Shown here piece by piece: positions 1 through 10,866 of a stretch of DNA of 64,000 bases; position 1 is the first letter of the stretch; the number at the start of each line of letters is the position of its first letter. Both the position numbers and the translations under genes were made by a program. Source of the stretch: Sesamum alatum. Taxonomy: Eukaryota > Streptophyta > Magnoliopsida > Lamiales > Pedaliaceae. The notes under the pieces were generated by a model. That model was not told the origin of the DNA, did no database searches, and saw only the letters and a list, made by a program, of their open reading frames with translations. The DNA lies in the NCBI GenBank assembly GCA_034509735.1, contig JACGWO010000002.1:42983702-43047701 (forward strand), written 5' to 3'.

Positions 1-434
1 GATGAAGGTTGAATCGAAGTCGCTTATTCATTATTACATCATTCAGTACATTCAATCTCAAAAATTAATTTAATATATCGATATTTTTAAATCAACGTAC
101 ATTTCGAAAGAAACTTAAATTAAAAGTAAACTACATACCCACAATTTTTTGATTATGAGATATCAACCTTACCGCTCGAGCAAGGCCTCTCTCTCGTATA
201 TAGATATGCGTAAATTCGTAGGTGGGTTTTTTTTTTGTTTTTTCTTTTTGAATGAATATATAAATTAATTAATAGCAAGGTTAGATATAAAAAAGCAATC
301 ACTTTCAATCCAAGTCATTTTTGGACTTTACAGATAAGGTGGGGGTGTTAATGTTGGTGTAGTGTCCCATGCCTCCTGCACTCTCACTTCCTAAACTTAC
401 CACTCCATATGTTGTAATGTTAATTAGACTGTTC
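1..434. other. AT-rich intergenic DNA, no feature
   Basis: No open reading frame of note, no recognisable repeat ends and no RNA gene seen. Confidence 0.5.
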
Positions 435-600
435 ACTAACCAACAACGATGTCTCAATTTAGTGGTTAAAACTGAAGTTTCGTAAATAAGTTCGAACTCT
501 ATTTTTTATTAAATGTGTGGGTATTTATCTCTCTTTATATAAATATTTGTAATTTAATATTCTTAATCATATTAATATATTGCTCAATTTATCGAAATAT
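435..600 (+). repeat. Degenerate SINE-like (tRNA-derived) fragment
   Basis: The stretch contains TTTAGTGGTTAAAACTGAAG, followed by a GTTCGAACTCTA box-B-like motif and a tail rich in GTGTGGGTATTTATCTC. The same order of motifs occurs at 56590-56775 (+) and, in reverse, at 41395-41600. The spacing between the A-like and B-like boxes is shortened here, so this copy looks deleted. Assignment to a SINE rests only on the shared motifs. Confidence 0.4.
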
Positions 601-1498
601 TGAAGAAGCTCTTTATGATCTTCCCGTATGGAGTCATTTTTTTCACCCGACATGTCCATTGACCAGCGTTGGTCAATAAACGGTATGCAACAAGCCCCCC
701 ACTCCTTACTACCATAGTTCTGTTAATACCGACCATAATCGTTTCTTCTAGTATCGATGTCGTACTTTACAAGCAAGTGGGACTAACCCGGTATGCCTCC
801 TGCGATGCCTGCTACTAGTTCCTATAATCATATATGAAGATAGAAAACCTCATATAATCATGTATATAATTACCGTTTAAAAATTGCACTACCCTAACCT
901 TAATAAACTAAAATTTCTTCAAAACTATTATATATATTTATACTACCTTAGCTGTCAATTTAATTCCCATACTATACTATAAATTAAAATAATATAATAA
1001 TATATATTAATGAGTTGACATATACATATAGATACAGAATCCATGCATGCAACAGTAGACACGTGGTCATGGACACCCTATGATTTAACGTACGCGTGCA
1101 TGTACGTTATACGTACATACGAAGATTAGTTATGGGTTGCTGACGTGGAGCCCCAGTTGTTCTGAAATATTTATACTGTGCTTCGCAGACGACGGAATTA
1201 ATTAAGTAAAATTTCGAAGTAGTGAGAGCCAGTTGGCCTGATTAATTAATGAGTGATTAGATTAATTATTAATTTTGGGTTTTGACATGTTGTGATCTTA
1301 ATTCTTAATTCTGACTCGACAAGTCAACTAATCATGTTTAATTTTTTTCGTAATTTTGTACGATAATAATGATAATAATAATATGTACGATTGATATATA
1401 ATCATGTATATTCCCAATTTTGATATTGGTGAATTGAATGGCAGTTATTAAAATCATGTTTAAGATTCTTGCATGATTAGATTTCTTATTCTTTAACG
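601..1498. other. AT-rich intergenic DNA
   Basis: No gene seen. There is an isolated CACGTG near 1060 and CATGCATG motifs near 1043, but no adjacent coding sequence to connect them to. Confidence 0.4.
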
Positions 1499-2034
1499 GG
1501 GTTAACTACACTTAAATCATATCTAAAAATACAAAATTATAATTTTTCTGAGAAAATTTTAAAAATTATAGTTATACCCTTTATAAAAAAAATTCTCCGT
1601 TTAACTTTGACCTCTTTCCTTTAGGTTCGGATGGAAAATATTGATATTAACAAAAAAAATTATATAAATTTTCAATTTTGCCCCTCATTTAATATTTTTA
1701 TGTATATTTTTGTACTTGATAGGGGATAAATGTAATATATCTATATATATATGGAGTGAGGTTGATATTATTGACTTTAAAAAAAAAAGTTGACATTATT
1801 GCCTATTTTTTCTTTTATAATTGCGAAATTATTGCATGAGAATGTTATATGAGATGTAAACTTGAAAATTTATGTAAGTTTTCACCAATGTTAGTATTTC
1901 TCGTCCAAATCCTACCGAAATGAGGTCAAGTGTAAATGGTGAATTTTTTGAGGAGGTTTAAGTGTGATTTTAGAACTTCTTTGAATAAAAAGTGTAATTT
2001 CGCATCTTTGGATAGGTCTAAGCGTAATTAGCCC
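1499..2034. mobile_element. MULE-type MITE, family A copy 1
   Basis: The left end begins GGGTTAACTACACTTAAATC and the right end, read in reverse, is the related GGGCTAATTACGCTTAGACC, so the ends are long imperfect inverted repeats. The sequence is collinear with the better-preserved element at 20569-21076, including the internal stretch on tolerated lines about ATTGATATTAAC and TTTTGCCCCTCATTT. No coding capacity. The 9-bp flanks (TCTTTAACG and TTCTTAATA) match poorly, so the insertion is old or the ends are eroded. Confidence 0.6.
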
Positions 2035-2345
2035 TTCTTAATACACAAAATTAAACTTAATTAATTATAGTACTTTACTAGACATAAAGAAGCTAGCTGT
2101 TGCCACGTCAGACGAGGGTACGTACAAAAGCTTATAAATGCCCTTTTTTTTTTATAAATTTTTCTTTTTATTTTTTTGTCTGTGTTTGGTATAATGAGAG
2201 ACTATTCCATCTTATTCCATTAGACCAAATCAAGGTAATGTTTGGTGGTAGAAATAATTTTTCAAATGAAAAAGAAAAAAAAAATCAAACATATTCTACC
2301 ATCAAGAAAAATATATCACATCATCTGTAATCATTATATTTTTTT

Positions 2346-2560
2346 AAGGTAAATTACATTAACAACCCCTAAATTTGATTAATTACACAAATACTACGTA
2401 CGCTTTACAAAATTATAAGTACATCTCTTGAAGTTGCACCTTTCTCACTGGAGAATTTTACACAATTACCCCGTGACGTACACTACACTAACACACCTGT
2501 ATTTTTACGTAATGTATGCGGATGTTTGTGTAATTAGACCTAAATTTAGAGGTTCTGATA
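2346..2560. mobile_element. Degenerate MULE-type MITE
   Basis: Near the left end CCCCTAAATTTGATTAATTA is mirrored near the right end as TAATTAGACCTAAATTTAG, giving imperfect inverted termini. An ATTATATTTTTTT string lies on both flanks and may be the target duplication, although it is low complexity. The outermost ~12 bases of the right end appear missing. Non-coding. Confidence 0.45.
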
Positions 2561-3108
2561 TTATATTTTTTTTTCTTTTATTTACCTAACACCTTTTACA
2601 TGTAACATTAATTATAATCGTTACGCTTTTATCTTAGAAAAAAAAAGTCAATTCAATCAAATTTATTTTATTGTATTTTTTATAATTAAAATGAGATGAA
2701 ATCACGGGCGATCAGTGTATATTTGATATTGTAGTCAACTATTAATTAGATAGTGTAGCACGACTTATTCCGAACTGATTACCAAACAAGCAAAGTAGCT
2801 ATAGCACCTATATTTTTCTTTACTTTAGTCGCATTTTCAAGAGTTAAATATAAGTTGATTTTTGACTGAATTAATTGTTAATTATCTTAAGAGATTCAAC
2901 GTTGAAGATAGAGTCGTGTTTCTCGTTCAGAGAGCCCCATTGCAAGCGCACTTGCTTCACTTGTGAACTACATTTATGTTAGTTGGAATTATTAATTACA
3001 CTCACACGTAATTACAATTTTATTTTCTTATTTAATTTCTAAATATGAGAGTCTAGGATCAAGAGCTACCTCAACTCACACATCCCAAATTTATTTCTTT
3101 TATTTATT

Positions 3109-3351
3109 GGGTTAATTACATTTACATCCTTAATTTATGTTTTATTTATACAAATTACCCATATTTTTTGAAAAATATCTACATAAGTTACACAAAAAAT
3201 TCCTGCTTTTTCTGAAAATTACACACACACACAAAACGTCAACATATTATATAAATTACCACTAATTTTTAGTTGTCATGGATGATCTCTATAATTACGT
3301 AAAAAGTATGGATAATTTATTAATAATCAAGGGGTATTAATATAATTAACT
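3109..3351. mobile_element. 243-bp MULE-type MITE with 9-bp TSD
   Basis: The ends are GGGTTAATTACATTTACATC and, in reverse, AGTTAATTATATTAATACCC. Both flanks carry an exact TTATTTATT (3100-3108 and 3352-3360), the 9-bp target-site duplication typical of Mutator-like elements. Internally there is only AT-rich filler with a short CA repeat. Confidence 0.65.
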
Positions 3352-3715
3352 TTATTTATTAGTATAGTTGTATCTTATTTGTTTGTGTTTTTTTAAATAT
3401 ATTCGTCGATTTAGAAATATATATGTACTGAATTAATTTTTGAGTTTGGATTTATTGAATAATAATTGAATGATAAATTGATAAAAGGGAAAAATGTGAA
3501 GCCCATTGAATCGGAGAGAGAAGTTCATAATTCTTGGCCCAGAAAAAATTTGCCAAACTATAGGTCGGCCCGTTTCATAAATGGGTTAAGTTGTAGTTTA
3601 TGTTAGGCCTTCAGTTTAATTTTGGAACAATTCTAACCTGACCCAAAATAAAATTGACCCAAACCCACACATCTCAAAGATGCACCAGACGATGCAACAT
3701 TTATAATATTTTTAG

Positions 3716-5016
3716 GGACAAATTGCATTTTCTCCCTCTGTATTATCAAAATATTGCTAAATACCTCCATGTCTTATGAAAATATGGAAAATATTCCCTG
3801 TATTTGTAAAATCCTGCAAAAAGGCCTCTCTTCGGTAGAAATTAACGGAGAGTATTTAACACGCGCCCACTGTGCGACTAGGCTTCATTTTTTTTAGAGT
3901 TATATTATAGTACAAATGTCCATTTTGCCCTTTTCATTTGGGCATTTAAATATGTTTTAAAAAATTAATATTATTAATTAATTTAAATTACTATTTAATT
4001 TAAATATATGTTAATAAATTATATTTATTTATGAAATATATTGATTAAATATCAAAATACCTAAAAATATATAAACTTTTAAAATATTTAAAATTTCAAT
4101 TTTTAAATTAAAAGATCACAATACAAAAAATAATATACTAAAATTTATTTTTTTTATATTTATATAAATATAAATAAAAATTAATTATACAATTATATAT
4201 TAATAATTAAATTAAAATTATTATTTCGTTTAAATTATTTTAATAAAATTATATTAAATTAAAGTACCAAAAAATGATATTTAAATATAAAAAATATTTA
4301 AATAAGATGATATTTTTATCAATATAAATATTAATAAATTATAATAACGATATTTTATTAACTAATTTATTAAATATATGTAAATAAATTATACTATTAA
4401 ATAATATTTAAATTTTATTTTTTTAATATATATAAACCAATTTCTTTAATTTAAAAAAGATTAAATTTTATTTGTTAAAAAAATTAAAATATTCTAGGCC
4501 GTGCCGTCGCCCAATGACCATGGGCGACCGCCGACGGTAGTCACCCATGAGTCCATGACGGTGGTTGCGCAGGTTGTGGGGCAACGGCGAACTGCGGGCG
4601 GGCAGCGGGGCTAGGGGGTGGGGGTGGGGTTTTGAAAGTATATTTTATTTTATTTTATTTAAATAATTTATTTTTATAATTTATAATTTTAAATATAATA
4701 TATATAAAAATTAATTAAATTTAGGCCATTGATCTTTTATAAATTTAAGATCTAACGGTTGATATGAATTGGTTAGATCCTATGATTTTAATCTAATAGA
4801 AAAAGATGTGAAGGTCATTAAAAAAAGAACAATATATAACAAATAAGGGTGTAATGGTCTTTTAGACAAAAAAATTAACGCCACTAGCTTTGACTAACGA
4901 CGAGGGGCACGCGTGCAGGATTTTATGAAATACAAGATTTTTTTTGCATATTTTTAAAGTACATGGGAGTTTTTAGTTGATTTTTAAAAACACAAAGGGT
5001 AATATGCAATTTATCC
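3716..5016. mobile_element. Non-autonomous MULE with GC-rich core, copy 1
   Basis: Terminal repeats begin GGACAAATTGCATTTTCTCC and, from the right, GGATAAATTGCATATTACCC, and extend imperfectly for about 180 bp. The flanks TATTTTTAG and TGTGTTTAG agree at 7 of 9 positions, as expected for an old MULE target duplication. The body is extremely AT-rich except for an abrupt GC-rich core at about 4497-4625 containing CATGGGCGACCGCC. The element at 39685-41041 is homologous with its core in the opposite orientation. No transposase is encoded. Confidence 0.7.
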
Positions 5017-5513
5017 TGTGTTTAGGGTGTTTTTACTTCCCTTACAATGTTATACTAGTATTACAGTCCTCCAATATTATTACCTACATTACGCTAAACT
5101 TAATCCTGCTTACTAGTATAATCCCATCAACTGTTTGCTAATTCAGATTAACTCATGCATAAATGATGTAATTTAACTTTTTGGGCAAGGAAAGACAATT
5201 GGAGCAAGTTGGGTGTAGTATAAAAAGCTGAAGGTGCATTTATCTTTTCTATCACATCAAATTCATGCATCACAATTGTTCAAATACTGTAATTTTACTC
5301 GCATATAAGGGTGTTTTGGGCATTTTTTATAGTAAACAAGGGACAAGAATGGCAGACAAACGACAATACCAATGCGTGCGGGCCATCAGGACTGCAATAT
5401 GGGGCAAATAATCGAGATTACAATCGAGTTTTTATGCACGCTAGTATCGAGCCATGTTGCATAATACCAGGCCTTGCAATTGGTTAGTAAACGCGGGATT
5501 GTCTAACTTCTAA
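5017..5513. other. Intergenic DNA between two transposons
   Basis: No gene or repeat boundary recognised in this interval. Confidence 0.4.
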
Positions 5514-6593
5514 GGCCATGTTTACCTTGTCCTATTGAGTAGTCCAACAGAATAGTAGTCCCTTACTATTTTTGAGATTAAGTCCTACAAAAATATCATA
5601 TATTGTTGTTTACTTTCATCATCTATTCTGAGGACTTATCCAATAAATTGGATGATAAAAAGTTTACTGGTAGGATTGAATGTTGGACTTTGTGTGGTGT
5701 TACTGTTTTGCCCTTCAATTAATGTAGGTCACATTAATTGACTTTTACACTATTTTCGAATAACACACCAAAAAAAGAAAAAAAGGCATTAAGGATTTCA
5801 TGTACCCACATTTTCATATTCCCCAAATTCATCTTCTTCATCATCGTTGGACTCATCTTCCCCAAATTCATATTCCCCATATTACACAAAATCCTCATCT
5901 TCTTCATCCATATGTTCGTCAGAATCAAACTCCATTGAGATGGAGATGGTCTAGGCGGCCCAATAATTGGCCCATCATCATCATCCTCACCATCTCTTCA
6001 TCCATCTTCCTCAGACTCACTGGTCGGCGGAGAACCCAAATTAATTCATTCTCTTTTGCTTTTTTCTTCATATTTCTAGGGTAAGAGTTTTTCACTTTAT
6101 TGAGCCAGTCTTTAGAGGAGTTGATAGAGAAGAAAACCCATTTGATTTGTCAGTAGAGGTGGATGCATGTGGCTTATCCGAGTTGACGGTGGCAGCAATG
6201 GCCCGGCGAGTGGCGTTGTGGATGAGCTCGAGAGGGGTCTCAGATTTGGATTGCTTATCAAAACTCAAAGGGAGCTGCAATATGAATCCCTCAAATATCT
6301 GCTTCATCCTCCATTATTTGTATTTATATACTCAGAAATTGATTATTGTTTGTATAAATTCAGTGGGCATTGAGACTAAATTTGTGAAAGCATATCTAAA
6401 AAACAAGGACAAAAACAGAATATAAATATAGTATAACATCATGTGGGTCCCACATATTATCAATATGAGGGGTGGACCTGTATTGCAATAGGTGTAATTG
6501 TATCAGTACAGGGCCCAAGGAATTAATAAAGGGCTATCTCTTTGTATAGTGTGACCTGGATATAGGGATTTATCCAGGGAAGTAAACATGGCC
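5514..6593. mobile_element. PIF/Harbinger-type non-autonomous element
   Basis: The ends are GGCCATGTTTACCTTGTCC and, in reverse, GGCCATGTTTACTTCCCTGG. They are flanked by TAA at 5511-5513 and 6594-6596, the 3-bp TAA/TTA duplication characteristic of PIF/Harbinger insertions. The minus strand holds short broken reading frames: a very acidic Asp/Glu-rich stretch around 5780-5940 and a 71-residue frame at 6092-6307. These could be a decayed remnant of the element's Myb-like ORF1, but no DDE transposase motif was seen. The ORF1 reading is inference. Confidence 0.75.
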
Positions 6594-6632
6594 TAAAGGT
6601 ATATCCCACCTTATGTTGGCCAGTGCCCTCAA

Positions 6633-7593
6633 GGGTTAATTTTACCTCCTACTACTATGCCATTTACTATGAAAATTATATAATTTTTTTCCCAAGTATA
6701 TCCACCTTACAAATTGCCCCTTCAATTAAATCAACTTAATGGATTTTGTTGATGTCATAAAAAAAATCGATCTAAACTTCCTATAATACTCTCAACCGGA
6801 ATAACTCTATTTTTTATGACTTAAATACCCATAAGGGGCCATATCAAAAAAAAAAAACAAAACCTAAGGGGTAGTTTATTGTTTTTAAAGTTAAAAAGGG
6901 TGTGTACTTGTAACTTTTACAATATTATTTTATAATATTTTTTTAATCACATGTTGTGTATGTGCATATTGTGACATTAATTTTTATTCCTAACCATCAT
7001 CAAAGCTTGCAAATTTTGTTGAAATTATATTAATTTATAGAAAGTAATAAAATAAAGCTTATATTATTCAAATGTTATAAATATTGAGACAAATTTCAAA
7101 CTTTAACCAATTTTACTATGTCAAATAAAAATCTAAACAAGTCAATTTTGGTGTAATTTTATTATGACCTCGAGCCAACACAGCTACAATGCTTCCGTGC
7201 AAACCACGTCTATCGTTATAAAAGGGCCTTGGTGGGTGGAGATAGATATTGGGAGTGGTGGTCCGATTTGTGAATTTGCAATTATTGGTAATAGAGTGGT
7301 GATATTGAGACTAGGGAGAATTAGAAAAACAAGGAAAAGGAACGAGAAAGGTAGGGTGTGGAACACGATGGAAACAAAAGAAAAAAAGAATACTTTAGGA
7401 TATTTTGATCCACTTTTATTTTTAATTTTATTGGATTATTTTTAATTTTATAAATGAGGGCAAAATGGTCGTTTAATCACCCATCGTTAAATTTGACACA
7501 CCTGTTAGCCAGATGGGGCAATTTATAATTTTTATAGTAAAAGGGGGAATTTGTATATTCTCATAACAGTAGGGGAGATAAGTGTAATTAGCC
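6633..7593. mobile_element. MULE-type element, family B copy 1
   Basis: Homologous to 27707-28504 for most of its length: both share ACTATGAAAATTATATAA, the stretch around AACTTCCTATAAT, and the right-terminal region with TAGGGGAG. It is longer than the other copy mainly because of a segment at about 7165-7390, which includes a GGTGGGTGGAGATAGATATT stretch absent from the second copy. Flanking 9-bp sequences do not match. The 93-residue plus-strand frame inside it (7164-7445) has no recognisable domain and is probably fortuitous. Confidence 0.6.
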
Positions 7594-8980
7594 TATTTTT
7601 AATTATCCTTTTTTTTTTAAAAAAAAATTACCCATTTCTAAGTGATTCCAAAATTAAAACCAAGAACTATTTTTGTGAAAAAAAGATATATCGGAACTAC
7701 GTGATTGGTATTATTCCACTTTCCAAACTATAGTTTAACTTAATTATTTTTTAATTGTTAAAAGAGACACACAACAAATATATATTAGCATGTCACAAAC
7801 GTAGGACGTATAAACCTAAAAAGTCATAATTCAATGATTGAAATTTATAATATAATTAGACTTAATTTGTATTATTAATTTTTATGCGTGGTAATAAAAG
7901 CTAGTGGACGTGAGTGCATAATTAAATTTAAAGTAAAAAACATATTATTTTAAAATTATATATTTTTAATTAATGAGTAAAAAATATTTAAAGCTGTGGA
8001 TAAATAAATTAGATAAGAAAAAAAAATGTACGTAAAAATTGAGAAGAGATATAATAAAAAAATGGTGAAATAATTTAGAAAGAAAAATAAACGGGAGAAG
8101 AAATGGAATTGGACGATGAAGAAAGACAAAATCAAAAAAATATGAAATAATTTTTAAAAAAAAATTGAAGACACTAAAAAAGCTAATGAAGTTTAGTTTA
8201 ATTGACGAAGTTGAGGCCAATGACTCTAATAAAATCATGGGTGCAAACCTCATCAATTCGTGGTATGTCGTTCTATTTTAATAGTAGGTGTTGACTATAT
8301 ATAATTATCTAAAATTGAAGATCAATATATGATTGTTATAATTGTCATTATTAAATGGGTATTTGACATAAATAATTATAATAAATTTATTTTAAAAAAT
8401 AATAATTCATTCATTTAAGAAAAAAAAGTTTTTTTGGGTTTTAGAAGAATAAAGCCATCAACATTTAGTTGGATTGATATAACATCCCTTTAACGAAGGA
8501 TCAATTTTGGGTTCAGACTTGGAGTACAAGAAGAACAATATTCCCTTTTGTAATAGCATTTGATCTGCATTAATAATATGGTGACTTTTCCACTGTTAAA
8601 AAAAAAGGGGTGTTTGGTTAAATTTATAATATTTTTGAAATATCTTTCGGTAAATAATAGTTTGGCCCTTATTTGTTTTTCCACGATATCTCTTTACTCT
8701 TGTATCATGAAAAAAGTTGCAATTATATTCTTATCTAGATGATATAAATTTATAGTGTCTCTTATTTAGTTTGATGAATCTTAATAAAATTAGGTATTCA
8801 TGATCAAATTATAATTTCTTTCCCTTTGTTGTTGGAAGTCGAGCATCAATAAGGTATTAAAGTGATCTTTTAATTTGTAAAAAACAATTTAAATAGTAAT
8901 AAAATTTCTTAAAATCAAAAATTGAAAAAGGGTATTCTACAGTTTAATAATTTGTTCCAGAAATTTCAAGAAAAATAATG
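7594..8980. other. AT-rich intergenic DNA
   Basis: No supported gene. The reading frames here are low-complexity Lys/Phe-rich products of AT-rich DNA. Confidence 0.4.
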
Positions 8981-10510
8981 ATAAAAGTTTACCATGTGAC
9001 GACGTGACTTGATTAACCAAGCTAGCCTCCTCCGTCTAGGATGGTGTTTCTTTTTAACTGACTCATCTTTATATTTTCATCTGTTCAAGGCTAAATATTT
9101 CCCTAATAATTTCTTTCTTGAGGCTTCTGTTAAACTCTACCAGAGTTATGTCTGGAAACATATTCATAAAACAATACAGATGGTTAAAGATTCTATTAGA
9201 TGGATTGTAGGGGATGGAAACTTATAAATATCTGGTCGAATAAATGGTTTGATTCTTACTCTATAGCATCCCAAGTGCAGGATTTTCCTGTGAGTATTAA
9301 ATCTATGTATGTGAATTCTCTCATTTCACCTGACAAGCAATGGGATATTTCTACTATTGCTGCATATATTCCTCATTTTATACAGTCTCGTATACTCTCT
9401 TTACCTATCCCTATTACTCCCCAGAATGACATTAAACTATGGAATTGGAGCAAAAATGGAATCATTTCTCTTAAGTGCATATGAATGGCTATTTACTATG
9501 TCTTTACATGATCAATCTTCTCCTTTGCCTTGGAAAAGTCTATGGAGTACTAAGGTTCTTCATAAGGTTCACTTTTTTCTGTGGCTGCTTGGTCATATGT
9601 CTTTACCTACTTCTTGTTTTGTACTTTTTAGACATAAGGTCCATAACTCTTTATGCAACTTATGTGGCGAAGACACTAAAGACATTTCCCATCTTTTTGT
9701 TCACTGCAAAACCTTCTTTATTTTTTCTAACTCTTTATTGCCTGAGGTTACACATTTACAGCATACTAATATCATCATCATCCTTCATATGCTTAGATTT
9801 AAACCGCAAAGACAGAGTTTGGTTGCGAATAAATCTCGCAACGATGCTATTTTCAATAATAAAAATATTGATACAAAAGCTTTATGGCATAATGCTAATA
9901 TGCTTTCCTGACAGCAGAATTTTAACAAATAGGTGGGGGATACAAACATGTTCTTGTTCTTTGTAAATGGGTTCTCCCTCCTTTTGGCTAGTTTAAACTG
10001 AACATTGACGGATCTTCTATTGGGAACCCAGGGCCTTCGGGATTTGGGGGAATCATACGAAATCACCTAGGGCAATTTATCTTAGGTTTTTCAATGGCAG
10101 AATTGCGAGCATTGAGAGAAGGAATCTACATGGCTAAAACGTAGAGAATCCAAAGACTTATTATTGAAACAGATTCACTTACCTTACTTCGTCTTCTTCG
10201 CAGGGGGGAATTGGTGCAGATGGACTTCCTCGCTTTGCTTCAGGACACCAGGCACATTATATCTGAGTTTCAAGCGGTGTCTATGACTTTTGGCTACCGG
10301 AAGTTTAATCGTGCGGCTGACTTTTTGGCTCATACAACAACATCCAACTCTTCACCTATGCAAATATTCATGGAAGTGCCAACCTGTTTATCAAAAATAC
10401 TCCTTTCTGATATAACTATGTTTTGTAATAGAAAAACTACCTCCCCTTTTGTAATGTCTTTTGACCTTTAGTAATGAAATGATAACATGTTTTACTGTTC
10501 AAAAAAAATA
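8981..10510 (+). mobile_element. 5'-truncated LINE (L1-like) with zf-RVT and RNase H remnants
   Basis: Conceptual translation gives the C-terminal half of a plant non-LTR retrotransposon polyprotein in several frames. At about 9000-9230 is the post-RT segment (Asn-Gln-Ala...Trp, then Lys-Ala-Lys-Tyr-Phe-Pro). At about 9430-9720 is a zinc-binding RT domain (WSTKVLHKVHFFLWLL, then CNLCGEDTKDISHLFVHC). At about 10000-10350 is an RNase H-like domain beginning LNIDGSSIGNPGPSGFGGI. Frameshifts (for example near 9230, 9480 and 9750) and an in-frame stop near 10142 make it dead. The 3' end runs into a short A-tract, and AAAAATAATG occurs both at 8971-8980 and just after the tail, a plausible target duplication. 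The 5' two thirds (endonuclease, RT core) are missing. Confidence 0.8.
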
Positions 10511-10866
10511 ATGCAATTTTTTATTTGTAATATTTGCAAAACTATAAAATATCTGGTGTGAAAGTCCCAAAAGGATTTTTTGAGTTGGTAAAATGCTAAA
10601 GGTTTTATTTTTGAGGGGGTAAAATGCAATTTATCCAATGTTGCGGTCGACTTAACCGTGGGTATCCGGATCCGGGTTTGTCACCCAATTGTCGCCCTTC
10701 TCCAGTTCGCCTTTTCTTCTGCCAAATTAGGCCAACTCACCCGTCGGCAAGTCGCCGCCGGCTAACAAGGAGCAATCTCCGTCCACCGCCGGAGAATCTG
10801 AATTTCGTCGTACTCCAATTCAGTAATGAAACGTTGAAGGGGAAAGAAGAGAGGAAAAAAACCCAA
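10511..10866 (+). promoter_or_regulatory. Upstream region and 5' leader of the PPR gene
   Basis: The first ~125 bases end in GGGGTAAAATGCAATTTATC, identical in style to the right terminus of the 3716-5016 MULE family, so a MULE end lies directly upstream of this gene. An in-frame ATG at 10624 would extend the protein N-terminus by 81 residues. I prefer the ATG at 10867 because the upstream extension reads through transposon-like sequence and is low quality, but the alternative cannot be excluded. Confidence 0.4.

Noticed and set aside
7164..7445. 93-residue plus-strand frame
   Set aside because: Inside a MULE-type element, no domain, and overlapped by a minus-strand frame of similar quality.
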